Origin: Stomoxys calcitrans
Taxonomy: Eukaryota > Arthropoda > Insecta > Diptera > Muscidae
Direction of reading: 5' to 3'
NCBI RefSeq assembly: GCF_963082655.1
Contig: NC_081553.1
Coordinates: 62,424,311 to 62,488,310, forward strand
Length of the DNA: 64,000 nt
The translations under genes and the position numbers were made by a program. The notes under the pieces are model-generated. The model was not told where the DNA came from and did no database searches. It saw nothing but the letters and a program-made list of their open reading frames with translations. Positions 1-12,764 of this stretch are shown here, in pieces; the first letter of the stretch is position 1, and every line of letters begins with the position of its first letter.

Positions 1-960
1 TATTTGAATAACCCTTGCCAGGTACTAGGATGAATCCGTTTTTACCTTTAGGTGATTGCAAGCTTAAGAAGGTAGGTTTACATGGAATAACGCAAATCAT
101 TTGATAGGGGAAAAACATCAAGTACAACAAAGGGAAGGAAAAAATATTGGATATTCAACGTATCTAAATTTAGTCTTAATCTCAAACTATTATTAAAATA
201 AGTTAAAAGGAAAATAGCTCGCCCGGGCTGAACTTTGGACACCCATCACCTCATGTATATATGTCTGTTTACGAGCCCTTAGCAGCTCTATTGAAATATG
301 GTCCGATGTAGGCCAGACCCAGCATTGATGATGTGGGTCTAACAGAGCTCAGTATTCTAAAATTCAGCGAAATCATAGAATAGATAAGCCATTTATAGTT
401 AAAAGACCGTAAATCGGGAGATCGGTGAAGATGGGAGCTATATCCAAATATGATCCAATCTAATGCAGCTCACAGTACCAATTTCAGATAAATCGGGTAA
501 TAAATGCGACTTATATGGGCCCTAGATAGGTCTATACGGGAGTATATCAAGATATTTCCAGATATGAACCATATTCCATGCAGATGGTTAGGATTCTGAG
601 ACAACTCTCTGTGCCAATTTTCAGCGAAATCGTGTAAACATTGGGCTTCAATGGAGCCATGGCTTTAAATCAGGAAATCGGTATGTATGACAGTCATATT
701 CGAATATAGTCCGATCTGAACCATTTCCGGTGGGAATCTGAACCAAGGTTCAAAACATTAATCGCTGTGCCAGATTTCGGGTAAAAAATCGTTTTTTAAG
801 CATAAGACCTCAAATCGTAAGATGGGTCTAAATGGAGGCTATATCAACATAGAGTGCGATATTGCCTATCTTCGAACTTAACCTGTCTATAGATCAAAGA
901 AGAGCAGTAAACAAGTTTCAGCTCATCATCTTCATTTTCAATGAGTGCAGCGTTACTTTA
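1..960 (+). mobile_element. Family A (DINE-1-like) fragment, diverged
   Basis: From about 212 a family A head is recognisable: a decayed palindrome (GCCCGGGCTGAACTTTGG), then the conserved 'ACCCATCACC...TATATATG' stretch, then several monomers with the 'tatatccaaatatgatccaatc' type of word. The copy loses similarity near 930. I see no gene and nothing recognisable in bases 1-210. Confidence 0.55.
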
Positions 961-966
961 GCGTTG

Positions 967-1395
967 CACAGTGGGCCAAGCAGCAAAAAAAAAAAAATTG
1001 CAAATAAATATACAACTTTTTACCTGTTGATGTAAGAGGTAATAAAAATTTTGATATTTTAACATTAAGCAATTCATACCAAGTTAAGGGTACCCGGTGA
1101 CACGGTGACATACATAATACATGCTGTTTTAGATCACAACGAGCTCTTTCTTCAGAGTTCTAAATCATGTTGGTTCAGTAGATCTCAAGTTACGGCCTCC
1201 AGAATGTTTGAGAAATCAAAAGTCGTCAAATTTGACACCCTGCATCTCAAATTGTATGAAAGATATGGACCTACGGCAGCAATTTCCTGAAAGCCTATGT
1301 CCTCCTTTACGTATGTCTTGAAGATCCACAGGTAAAAAATTTTAGACTTATTTCCATTTTTTTTATTTCCAATTTTTTCCGTTTGACCCACTGTG
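967..1395. mobile_element. Transib-like non-autonomous element (MITE) with 5-bp TSD
   Basis: The element begins CACAGTGGGCCAAG and ends TTGACCCACTGTG, so the ends are inverted repeats starting with CACAGTG. This heptamer is typical of Transib transposons and of the related RAG recombination signals. It is flanked on both sides by the identical 5-bp duplication CGTTG (962-966 and 1396-1400), the TSD length used by Transib. The 429-bp interior has no coding capacity. Bases 1051-1395 are clearly homologous to 48897-49254, a longer relative. Seen directly: inverted ends, TSD and homology. Inferred: the superfamily name. Confidence 0.8.
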
Positions 1396-1404
1396 CGTTG
1401 GCAT

Positions 1405-3012
1405 GAAGGCGTGACATAAGCTCAAAATGGGGTTTACATATACCCTACACCATGGATCGCATTTGTTGAGTTCTTTCTCTTTTTAGACAAACAAAGGATA
1501 AAAGAAAAGAGTTGTACTAATTGAAATGAATTTTGGAGACCACAGTAGAAGTTTATGTGTAAAATGTCAGCCAAATCGAATAAGAATTTTGCCTTTTAGG
1601 AACTCAAGAAGTAAAATAGGGAGATCGGTTTATATGGGAGCTGTATCAGGCTAAAGACCGATTCAGACCATATTTGACACGTATGTTGGAGATCATGAAA
1701 GAAACCGTTGTACAAAATTTTTGCCAAATCGGATAATAATTACGCCCTCTTGAGGCTCAAGAAGTCAAGATCCCCGATCGGTTTATATGGCAGCTAAATC
1801 AGGTTATGGACCGATTTGAAACCTATTTAGCACAGTTATTGAAAGTCGTAATAAAACACCTCGTGTAAAATTTCAGCCAAATCGGATGAGAATTGTGCCC
1901 TCTATTGGCTCAAGAAATCAAGACCCGAGATCGGTTTATTCGGCAGCTATATCAGGTTATGGACTGATATCAACCATACTCAGCACAGTTGTTGAAAGTC
2001 AAAATTTCAGCCAAATCGGAAAAGAATTGTGCCCTACAGTGGCTCAAGAAGTCAACGTCCAAGATCGGATTATATTGCACCTATACCAGGTTATGCACCG
2101 ATTTGGACAATACTTCTCACAAATGTTGGAAGTGATACCAAAACACCACGAACAAAATTACAGCCAAATCGGATAAGAATTGCGCCTTCTAAAAGCTCAA
2201 GAAGTCAAGAACCAAGATCGGTTTATATGGCAGCCATAACAGGCTGTCGTAATAAAACATCTCATGCAAAATTTCACCCAAATCGGATAATAATTGCGCC
2301 TTCTAAAAGCTGAAAAAGTCAAGACCCAAGATCGGTTTATATGGCAGCTATATTAAAATATGGACCTATTTTGACCAAGCTCAGCACAGTTGTCGGAAGT
2401 CATAATAAAACATCTCATACAAAATTATAGCCAAATCGGATAAGAATTGCGCCTTCTAAAGGCTCAAGAAGTCAAGACCCAAGATCGGTTTATATGACAC
2501 CTATAGCTCCCGATCTTACAATTTGACTTCTTGAACCCTTACAAGCCGCAATTTTTGTCTAATTTGGCTGAAATTTTGCATGCAGTGTTCTGTTAAAACT
2601 TCTAATGACTGTGTCAAAAATGGTCCGAATCGGAGTATAACCTGATATAGCTCCCATGTAAAGCCATCCCCAGATTTGACTTCTTGAGTCCTTGGAAGAC
2701 GCAATTATTTTTCGATTTGGCTGAAATTTTCGAGATAGTGTTCTGTTATCCCTTACATCAAGTATGCCAAGTACGGTTTAAATCGGTCAAGAACCTGATA
2801 TAGCTCCCATGTAAACTGATCTCCGGATTTGATTTCTTGAGCCATTACAAGCCGCTATTTTTATCCGATTTGACTGAAATTTTGCATATAGTGTTCTGTT
2901 ATGATCCTCAACAACTATGCCTAGTGCTATATAAATCGGTCCATAACCAAATATAGCTCCTATATTGTAGCAGAATCCATGGTCGGCCGAACTTAGCATG
3001 CTTTTACTTGTT
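1405..3012. mobile_element. Two family A halves in opposite orientation
   Basis: Bases 1405-2510 carry a family A head ('TATACCCTACACCATGGATCGC') and about six plus-oriented monomers. From about 2506 the monomers read in the opposite orientation until the minus-strand head at 2975-3010 ('GGTCGGCCGAACTTAGC...TTTTACTTG'). The structure is therefore two element starts facing outward with no central GGAC tract or tail, either a fold-back derivative or two truncated copies joined. Short reading frames here are repeat artefacts. Confidence 0.65.
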
Positions 3013-3017
3013 TTTTT

Positions 3018-4220
3018 ATACCCACCACCGAAGGATGGGGGTATATTCATTTAGTCATTCCGTTAGCAACACATCGAAATATCCATTTCCGAGCCTATAA
3101 AATATATATATTCTTGATCAGAGTAAAAATCTAAGACGATCTAGACATGTCTGTCCGTCTGTCTGTTGAAATCACGCTACAGTCTTTAAAAATAGAGATA
3201 TTGAGCTGAAAATTTGCACAGATTCTGTTTTTGTCCATAAGCAGGTTCGAAGATGGGCTTTATCGGACTATATCTTGAAATAGCCCCCGTATAGACCGAT
3301 CCGCCGATTTAAGGTTTTAGGCCCATAAAAGCCACATTTATTACCCGATTTTGCTGAAATGTGGGACAGTGAGTTGTGTTAGGCCCTTCGACTTCCTTCG
3401 ATAATTTGGCCTAGATCGGTTCAGATTTGGATATAGCTGCCATATAGACCGATCCTCCGATTTAGGATCTTTGGCCCATAAAAGCCACATTTATTATACG
3501 ATCTTGCTGAAATTTAGGACAGTGGGTTGCGTTAGGCCCTTCGACAACTTTCTTCAATTTGGTCCTGATCGGTTCAGATTTGGATATAGCTGCCATATAG
3601 ACCGATCTCTCGATCTATGGCTTTGGGCCCATAAAAGGCGTATTTATAGTCTGTTGTCGCCGAAATTTGGGACAGTGAGCTAAGTAAAGCCCCCTGACAT
3701 ACTTCTGCAATATGGCACAGATCGGTTTAGATTTAGATATAGCTGCCATATAGACCGATCTCTAGGTTTAAGGTTTTGGGGCCATAAAAGGCGCTTTTAT
3801 TGTCCGATGTCGCCGAATTTGTCTGCAACTTCGATATTTGTCTGCAACTTGGCCCAAATCGGCCTAGATTTGGATATAGCTGCCATAAAGACCGATATCT
3901 CGATGTAAAGGCTTGGCCCCATAAAAGGCGCATTTATAATCCGATTTCACTGAAATTGACTTATGTTATGCTTAGGTTCACATCTGTTTATTTTTAGTTA
4001 TAGCTACTAAAAAGACCAATATTTTGTTATACACAATTGAACAATAAATTGTACTTATTAGTATTTGATCCAAATCTGAACATATTGCGATATAGCTGCT
4101 ATGGGACGTAAGGTATGCAATTTTCACCGGATTTTGGTGAAAGGTGGTTTACATATATACCCGAGGTGGTGGGTATCCAAAGTTCGGCCCGGCCGAACTT
4201 AACGCCTTTTTACTTGTTTT
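3018..4220 (-). mobile_element. Family A element, near full length
   Basis: It starts with the tail end 'TTTTTATACCCACCACCG', followed by 'AAAATATATATATTCTTGATC', 'GTCTGTCCGTCTGTCTG', and monomers of the 'CATAAAAGGCGCATTTATTGTCC' subtype. It finishes with the palindromic head 'TTCGGCCCGGCCGAACTTAACG...TTTTACTTG'. No gene lies inside. Confidence 0.75.
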
Positions 4221-4289
4221 ATTTGAATTTAAGTTTTTTCCAATTTGAATTTGAATTTTTTTATTTTAATTTTTTCTTTTTATCACTTT

Positions 4290-5080
4290 TTTATACCCTT
4301 CCTGATAGGATAGGGGTATACTAATTTCGTCATTCTGTTTGTAGCACCTCGAAATATGCGTCTAAGACCCCATAAAGTATATATATTCTTAATCGTCATG
4401 GCATTCGAAGTCGATCTAGCCGTGCCCGTACGTCTGTCTGTCGAAAGCACGCTAACTTTCGAAGGAGTAAAGCTAGGCACTTGCACATGTCGGTTGAGAT
4501 TGTAATTGGGCCAAATCGGTCCATGTTTTGATATGGCTGCCATATAAACCGACCTTGGGTCTTGACTTCTTAAGCCACTACAGAGCGCAATTCTTGTCTG
4601 ATTTGACTGAAATTTTGCACGTAGTGTTTTGGTTTCAACAACTGTGCTGAGTATGGTTCTAATTGGTTCATAACCTGACAGAGCTGCCATATAAACCAAT
4701 CTTGGGTCTTGACTTTTTCAGCTTTTAGAGAGCGCAATTCTTATCCGATTTGGCTGAAATTTTGAAGGTGGTGTTTTGGTATCACTTTCAATAAATGTGC
4801 TGAGTATGGTTCAAATCGGTTCATAAGCTGGTATAGTTGCCATGTAAACCGATCTTGGATATTGACTTCTTGAGCCGCTAGAGGGCGCAATTCTCATCCG
4901 ATTTGGCTGAAAACTTGCGTGAGGTATTTTGTTATGATTTTGTATGTATGGTGCAAATCGGTATATAACAGGATATAGCTGCCATATAAACCGATCTGGT
5001 ATCTTGACTTCTTGAGCCTCTAGAGGGTGCAATTCTCATCAGATTTTATAGAAATTTTGTACAACGGGTCGTTACTTATT
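4290..5080 (-). mobile_element. Family A element, head truncated
   Basis: The tail end 'TATACCCTTCCTGATAGGATAGGGGTATA' and the GTCTGTCTG tract at about 4430 are followed by four diverged monomers ('GAGCCGCTAGAGGGCGCAATTC'). The copy stops near 5080 without reaching the palindromic head. Confidence 0.65.
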
Positions 5081-5953
5081 CAGAAGCCTAACAATCTTCC
5101 TTCATCTTTAGTTATGTACCAACTAACCTTGAAATAAAGATCGGTAAAATCGATAGAAATGTATGGGCTAATTAAGTGTTTCGCTAACGCACTCAACAAC
5201 TGCTAAAAATAACTTTAGACATTAAGTAATTTAATGCTTAGATTATCTAAAACAAACTCAAACTCATTATTATGGTCTTAAGAACTCCATCAAAACTTTT
5301 ACGATGCAACTCCCTCGGAGATTCTGTCAATTTAACGCATAAGCCCCAAAATAACAATGAAATAAAAATTTAATCGAAAAAGTGATGTTTACCCTTCACC
5401 TACTCTCGTAAAAGTTCATCAGCAGCGCATTAGATGATGTCGTGAAAAACGTGACATAATGGGAAATAACTTCAGCATGTTGTTGCGACAGTAAAAATGG
5501 AAAAAGGCATGACAGGGGAATGGGGGATTAAAAGCCATTATCAAAATCCGTCCATCAAAATATTGAGTACATAACTCAGCCATGAACATACATTTACGAG
5601 CACCAACTTCCACATATACATCATGGCCAATGAAACCACAAATCATATGTTCCCTTGGCAATGTGTGTAAGAGCCACTGGGTGAGTCATTCGGCGGGGGG
5701 GACATTAAGGCCATTCTTTAGAAATTCAAAAAATTCACTACAACTCCCTTTAAACACTGAATCCTCAACCAGTGTGGTGGCTAATAAGGAGCGACCTTGT
5801 TGATAATGATTACATAAATTTTCTGTTTTTTTTTGGAAAATTTATTGATTACTTTAAAGGTGGTCTATAAAATCCCTTCAGAAATAAGCTGACCACTTTC
5901 AATGAATGGTTAATGGTTTCCGTGGAATTTTGGAACACAAAATATGATGAAAA
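5081..5953. other. Intergenic stretch with no recognised feature
   Basis: Low-copy-looking AT-rich DNA. I found no convincing exon, RNA gene or repeat. The short frames at 5419-5803 overlap on both strands and lack family resemblance. Confidence 0.4.
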
Positions 5954-7318
5954 CAAGTAAGAGCGTGCTATGTTCGACTGGGCCGAATCTTTAATACCCT
6001 CCACCATAGATCGCATTTAAATGGTGAGCATTGTAGAAGTCGTTGTGTAATATTTCAGTCCATTCAGATAAGAATTGCGCCTTGTAGGGGCTCAAGAAGC
6101 AAAATTGGGAGATCGGTTTATATGGGAGCTGTATCAAGCTACTCGATTCAGACTATATTGGACACATATGTTGAAGGTCATGAGAGAAGCCGTTCTACAA
6201 AATTTCTTCCAAATCGGACTAGAATTGCGCCCTCTAGAGGCTCAAGAAGTCAAGACCCCAGATCGGTTTATAGGGCAGCTATATCAGGTTATGTACTGAT
6301 TTGCGCCATACTTAGCGCAGTTGTTGGAAGTGATACCAAAACACCACGCCTAAAATTTCAGCTAAATCGGAAGAGAATTGCGCCCTCTAGCGGCTCTTAA
6401 AGCTGTAGAAGTCAAGACCCATGATCGGTTTATATGGCGGCTATATCAGGTTATGAACCGATTTGAACCATACTTAGCACAGTTGGTGGAAGTGATACCA
6501 AAATACCACGAGCAAAATTTCAGCTAAATCGGAAGAGAATTCTGCCCTCTAGCGGCTCTAAAAGCTGTAGAAGTCAAGACCCATGATCGGTTTACATGGC
6601 GGCTATATCAGGTTATAAACCGATTTGAACCATACATAGCACAGTTGTTGGAAGTTGATACCAAAACACCACGTGCAAAATTTCAATCAAATCGGACAAG
6701 AATAGCGCCCTCTAGAGGCTCAAGAAGTCAAGGCCCAAGATCGGTTTATATAGCAGCTATATCAAAACATTGACCGAATTGACCCATTTACAATCCCAAC
6801 CGACCTACACTAATAAAAAGTATTTGTGGAAAATTTCAAGCGCCTGGCTTTACTCCATCAAAGGTTTGCGAGCTTTTGACGGACAGACGGACGGACGGAT
6901 GGACGGACGGACAGACAGACGGACAGATACACACACGGACGGACTGACGGACGGACAGATGGACGGACAGGCGGACGGACAGGCGAACGGACGGACGGAT
7001 GGACAGACGGACGTATGGACGGACGGATAGATGGAGGGATAAATGGACGGACAGACAGACGGACGGACAGCCGGACAGACGGACGGACAGACGGATGGGC
7101 AGACAGACGGACGGACGGACGGACAGAGGGACGGGCGGACAGAGGGACGGACGGACCGACAGACTGACAGACAGACGGACGGACTTGGCTAGATCGACTT
7201 AAAATGACATGACGATAAAGAATATATATACTCTATGGGGTCCGAGACGCATATTTCGAGGTGTTACAAACAGAGTGACGAAATTAGTATACCCCCATCC
7301 TTTGGTGGAGAGTATAGA
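5954..7318 (+). mobile_element. Family A element, full length
   Basis: It begins 'ACAAGTAAGAGCGTGC' with a slightly decayed palindrome (GTTCGACTGGGCCGAATC). About five monomers follow ('CAAGAAGTCAAGACCC', 'GATCGGTTTATATGG'), then the conserved segment 'ACCGACCTACACTAATA', a hugely expanded GGAC tract, 'TATATACTCTATGGGGTC' and the tail 'CCCCCATCCTTTGGTGGAG'. Non-coding. The overall order of parts is the template used to define family A in this window. Confidence 0.75.
6877..7190 (+). repeat. Expanded (GGAC)n / GACGGACA minisatellite
   Basis: About 310 bp built almost wholly from GGAC, GGACA and GGAT words. Other family A copies have only about 15-40 bp of this tract (for example around 10090 and 53950). 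The length being free of stops gives spurious Asp/Gly/Arg/Thr-rich frames. It looks like local slippage expansion inside an otherwise standard element. Confidence 0.85.
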
Positions 7319-8239
7319 AATTTAGAAGCTGCCTTTTTTCGCCATATTTGGTGACCCTAAAGTCTATGAAAACCATTAAACATTCATTGAAAGTTGTAAT
7401 CCTCCTTAAAATCCGTTTTGAATTTTTGTTTAATGTCGGAAAATAATTCAGTAAAAGTTTTTGGAATAAATAAATCCTTTAACTTCTGTTGAATGTATGG
7501 TATGTAGGGTTTAGTTACGATGAAAACTTTAACTTTATGTTATACATATGCTCATTACAAATTCATTTCTGTATTCGAAAAATATTCTCGGTGCCACAAA
7601 ATTATTACTCTTGGCAACTCTGTCCTTCAATCTCTATTTTCCTGAGTCTGCTCTTTATGGATTTTATGGAATACGAAAATCGTTAACCAATCATTGCAGC
7701 ATATTGAAATGTTGAGGTTTCAGGATAAATAAGGATTTATATTTTTATTGACGCTGAGACATCCTTTTGTCCATCCATGTGAGAGTGCCTTTTGCAGGGT
7801 AGGTGTAGGGTTTTTGGTGTGTTTGCATGATTTTGAGTATATTATAGCGATTTAGCCTTTATTGCAATTAAAGTGAACATTCCAGTTCGTGTTCAAAATG
7901 TTTGTGTTGAGGATTTCACATTGAATTCTTTTTGCTGGGGATTATTTTATTTATTTAAGGGTCAATCAATAAATAAAAGGAACTACCATATTGCCATAAA
8001 GAATTTACGATGTGGTGAAATATGCATATGTGAGGAGTTAAATGGTGGGAAATATTAATTTTGAATTTTTTACTATGCCGAATGCGTGTAAGAGAAATTT
8101 TATGATTGTTGGTCATGTATCAAATAATAGAAAAATTTTTATGGCATTGAGATAACCCAATAAAAGAAGGAAAATGTAGTCTTAAGAACCATCAAGTTGT
8201 AATAAACATTATTTCTGTCAGATATGTGATTATATTTAA
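7319..8239. other. Intergenic stretch with no recognised feature
   Basis: AT-rich spacer between two complete family A copies. Short frames at 7489-7686 and 7873-8058 show no family resemblance and no exon-like flanks. Nothing else is seen. Confidence 0.4.
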
Positions 8240-10240
8240 AACAAGTAAAAAGGCGTTAAGTTCGGCCGGGCCGAACTTTGGATATCCACCACCTTGGGTA
8301 TATATGTAAACCACATTTTATCATAATCCGGTGAAAAATTCATCATTTTTGCCCCCATAGCAGCTTTATAGAAATATGGTCCAATTTGGAGCAAATTCGA
8401 CACGGATATTGAGAGGTCTAATAAGTGTAAGTCACTGTTCAGTTGTGTAGAACAAAATACTTGTTTTTTGGTAGCCATATCCATATAGACCGATCTGAAC
8501 CATATACGACACGGATGTCAGAAAGCCTAATATAAGTCATTGTATCAGGTTTGAGTGAAATCGGATTAGAAATGCGCCTTTTATAGGCCAAAAACCTTAT
8601 ATCGAGAGATCGGTCCATATGGCGGCTATATTCAAATCTGAACCGATCTGAGCCAAATTAATGGAGAATGTTGAAGGGCCTAAAATAACTCACCGTCCCA
8701 AATTTCTGCGAAAACGGACAATAAATGCGCCTTTTATGGGCCAAAAACTTTATATCGAGAGATCAGTCTATATGGCAGCTATATCCAAATCTGGACCGAT
8801 CTGAGCCAAATTAATGGAGAAAGTTGAAGGGGCTGACACAACTCACCGTCCCCAATTTCGGCGAAAACGGACAATAAATGCGCCTTTTATGGAAAAAAAA
8901 ACCTTATATCGAGAGATCGGTCTATATGGCAGCTATATCCAAATCTGGACCGATCTGAGCCATATTGAAGAAGAGTGTCAAATGGCCTAATACAACTCAC
9001 TGTCCCAAATTTTGGCAAAATTTGACAATAAGTGCGCCTTTTATGGACCCAAAAGCTTAAATCGAGAGATCGGTCTATATGGCAGCTATATCCAAATCTG
9101 AACCGATCAAGGCCAAATCGAAGAAGAGTGTTGACTGGTCTAACACAACTCACTGTCCCAAATTTTGGCGAAAACGGACAATAAATGCGCCTTTTATGGG
9201 CCAAAAACCTTATATCGGAACATCTGTCCATATGGCAGTTATATTCAAATCTAAACCGATCTGAGCCAAGTTAAAGGAGAATGTTGACGAGCCTAACACA
9301 ACTCACTGTCTCAAATTTAGGCGAAATCGAACAATGAATGCGCCTTTTATGGGCCATGACTTTAAAACGAGTGATCGGTCTTAATGGAAGCTATATGTAA
9401 TTCTGGACCGATCTGGGCCAATTTGTAGAAGAATATCAACGGGCTTAGCAGAACTCACTGTCCCAAATTTCGGCGAAAACGGACAATAAATGCGCCTGTA
9501 ATGGGCCCAAGACCCTAAATCGGCGGATCGGTCTATATGAGGCTATATCAAGATTTAGTCCGATATAGCCCATCTTCGAACTTGACTTGCTTATGGACAA
9601 AAAAATAATCTGTGCAAAGTTTCAGCTGTTGCGTGATTTCAACAGAGACGGACAGACGGCTTTATCTTAACCTGGGCATATCTGTGCCATATTCCAGGAA
9701 GATGTCGAGGGACCTATCCTAACTCCTTGTCCCAAATTTCGGCGACATCGGACAATAAATGCGCCTTTTACGGGCACAATACCTTAAATCGAGAGATCGG
9801 TCCATATGGCAGCTATATCCAAATCTGGTCCCATCGGGGCCAAATTGAAAAAGGATATCGACTGGCGTAACACAATTCACTTTCTCAAATTTCAGCAAAA
9901 TCGGATAATAAATATGGCTTTTTTGGGCCTAAGACCCTAAATCGGCGGATCGGTCTATATTGGGGCTATATCAAGATATAGTCCGATATAGCACATCTTC
10001 GAACTTAACCTGCTTATGGACAAGAAAAGAATCTGTTCAAAGTTTCAGCACAATATCTCTATTTTTAAATGCTGTAGCGTGATTTCAACAGACAGACGGA
10101 CGGACATGGCTAGATCGTCTTCGATTTTTACGCTGATCAAGAACATATATACTTTATAGGGTCGGAAATGGATATTTCGACGAGTTGCAAATGGAAAGAC
10201 AAAATGAATATGCCCCCATACTTCGGTGGTGGGTATTAAA
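8240..10240 (+). mobile_element. Family A element, full length, long monomer array
   Basis: Head 'AACAAGTAAAAAGGCG' plus a palindromic GTTCGGCCGGGCCGAAC is followed by about nine monomers of the 'AATGCGCCTTTTATGGGCC' subtype, then 'GACAGACGGACGGACATGG', 'ATATATACTTTATAGGGTC' and the tail 'TTCGGTGGTGGGTATTA'. An internal partial duplication of the pre-tail region is seen at 9590-9660, where a GACGGACAGACGG run precedes a second block of monomers. Non-coding. Confidence 0.75.
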
Positions 10241-10681
10241 AGTTGGTCATTTGTTGTACTTTTCGGAAAATATATTTCGTAATATTACATTGAAGCCCTA
10301 TGTCGCACTGAAGCATTAGTTTTTTTCCTTTCCATTCAAATTTCAACTATTCAATTCTTTCTTTCTTCCTTCCCTAAGCAAACGTCTTCAAAGCTCTATT
10401 ATTCTATTGAATTTATTTGCATGTTTGACTTGTACTTTGCATCAAAATTTTTACTTATTCTTCATATACCCTGAACAAAATTTGAAATTTAATCAACCCA
10501 TTTCAACTCTTCAAAAGCTCAAACCCCAGCAACCAAACTACCACAACCTCTTGATCCATAAGTATCCAAAACAATCTTAAATCGATGTTGTAGCAAAAGC
10601 AAGAACATATGTGTAAAGTGTATGTTTTTCCTTGTAAATCGTAAAAATTAATCCCCAAAATTTTTTATTTCCCTTACAAAG

Positions 10682-10891
10682 TCCATGCATTGGGCTACTC
10701 CCAAGACCAAGGATCGCATGTTGCCCGAAACAGCAGGGGCTGGAACCAGTTGCCTATCGGCAGCCTCACCGAATCCAGCTCATCGTAGGGCTTCGGAAGG
10801 TGGTGCAGCTCTGTACTATGGTAATCGCAAACAGGAATGGGGAGCCGATAACTCGGATGTGGCCAATAAATTCCGCAATTATGAAATCTAA
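10682..10891 (+). CDS. Terminal coding exon of an unrecognised gene
   Basis: I do not recognise the gene. A pyrimidine-rich acceptor (ending CCCTTACAAAG) precedes an open frame that runs to a TAA stop at 10889-10891. About 69 codons are visible, with Ser/Ala/Gly-rich composition in the middle and a polar C-terminus (ending KFRNYEI). Codon use is GC-richer than its surroundings. It is followed at once by AT-rich sequence with an AATAAA at 10934-10939, as expected for a last exon. The preceding 360 bp look like unique intron rather than repeat. The rest of the gene would lie upstream, probably outside the window, across a repeat-filled intron. It could instead be a chance open frame, but the composition shift and acceptor argue against that. 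Confidence 0.6.
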   Translation, partial: SMHWATPKTKDRMLPETAGAGTSCLSAASPNPAHRRASEGGAALYYGNRKQEWGADNSDVANKFRNYEI

Positions 10892-12540
10892 GCGAATCAA
10901 GTAAAGAAAATATGAACCAATTTTTGAGAAAAAAATAAAACTTTGTTAGCAGCTAAGAAGGTTTAGGCGAAGAAAAGAGGAGAAATAAAAGCATTTTAAG
11001 GAAATCATCATATCTATGGCAATTTATTTTTCTTTTTTTGCAATAATACTTTTAAAATCTTTAAATATATAGTAACACACACACAATATAGACCCAATAT
11101 TATGGCAGGTGCAAAGTTATAATATGGAAGAAATTAGATATCAGTGTAACCCTTAAATCATCAATCGCCTCACTCCCGAAAACCCTTTAACCGGTGAAAC
11201 AAGCAGTAAATGTTTCTAAATGTTTGACTTAATGTTGAAGATGCAAAAAATAAAGAAATTTATAGCATATATATACCGACTTACATATACTTAGATACCA
11301 AATAAATGTGACAAATAATTAATATCAGATAAATATGTGTAAATGTAAGAACGTTATAAAAAAAAAATAATCCATAATTAAGAAACTGTAATTTCAATAA
11401 ACATTTCTCCAACCCCTTGAACAACATCCAAGAGGGGTTTGAATATTCAATTAAATTTAAGAAAAAAAATTATTATAGTAAAAAAAAAGTTTTTCTTTTT
11501 TAAATAAAACCCAGAAATCAATAATCTTTGATGTCTTTATTGAGAAAAAATTTTAAATGGCGCAATTTTAAGATGTCTACAAACAAGCAACAAAACGTAT
11601 GATCGTATAAATGTCGAACAATATAACCCTCTAGAGACAATCCCTGTTTTTTCGAGAAAAAAAAAGAAAATACCACTGACGATGAAACTATAATGAAAAG
11701 TGAATTTCAAACTAAACTGAACTAAACCACCTTATATAAAAAAAAAATATTTATCTACAAAAAAAAATCAAGAAAGTTGTAAAGCAAACTTTAAAAGCAC
11801 CATAGAAGAATATATACGACAGTATTAAAAACTTACAAGAGAATATTAAAGAAGAAAAAAAACAAAACTATTTTTAATAAATGTTGTTATTATATTACAA
11901 AAAAATAATATATTTAAAAAAAAAAATATTTTATTCATCATATTAGGTGTCCCAAATTTTAAACGACAAACCAAACATTTGTCGTTAAATGCAACTTAAA
12001 ACATTTTATTGAGAAATAAAAACAAAAATGGCAACATCATACCAAGCAAAAAGAAATGAGTTTAATTTATTTATATATAAAAAAAAGCACATATATATTT
12101 AACAAAAGAAAAAAAAATACAAAGCAAATATTTTTAAAATGTTCTACACAAAATCATTAACAATCTAAATGTTATGAAATGAATGAAAGAAAAGAATTTG
12201 AAAACAAATCACACAAAAAGGAATCCAACAAATAAATTCAAAACCATAGTTTTTAAATCAAGAATGAAAAATTAAAAAAAAAAAAAAAAAAAAAAAAACA
12301 ACAACAACATCATATTGAAAACATGTTTAAGGCATAAATCGCAGTTGTTAATATTTTTTATTTCATTTATTTATTATTAACACAATAATAATAATAATAA
12401 AAAATATTTATGTTGAAATTGTTTTTAGCAGCAATCAAAAGTCATATGAGATGTGCTAATACATAAACAAGCAAAAAACAATTATATAAAATTAAATAAA
12501 AAAAAAGAAGAAACAATTGGTTTTTGTCTTGGGATTTAAG
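10892..12540 (+). other. AT-rich probable 3' UTR / 3' flank with many poly(A) signals
   Basis: About 1.6 kb of extremely AT-rich DNA downstream of the terminal exon has repeated AATAAA hexamers (10934, and others near 10986, 11250, 11301, 11397, 11503 and 11877), ATTTA motifs, A-runs up to about 24 nt (around 12273-12296) and a short (AAT)n near 12385. No transposon signature is seen, unlike most of the window. Long AU-rich 3' UTRs with alternative poly(A) sites are common in dipteran neural and regulatory genes; that application is inference. Confidence 0.5.
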
Positions 12541-12764
12541 TTTGGCAATAAATGAACGCTAGACTTTAGTCCATTGGATAAATTAACAAAGAGTGGTTTT
12601 AATTCTAGAAAAAGCACGTAAAGGTGAGTTGGGGTGGGAGCTGTTCGCCCTTAGGATGGTGAAACAAACATGGCAAGTATTATAACTACAACATTCTTTT
12701 GCCTTTCAGATTTGCTGCTCTTAGATTCTCAAACTTTCTACGCATTCTTAGGAAATAAAGTTAG

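Noticed and set aside
6770..7202. Two overlapping Asp/Gly/Arg/Thr-rich frames
   Set aside because: Translation of the GGAC minisatellite; composition and both-frame openness show no coding selection.
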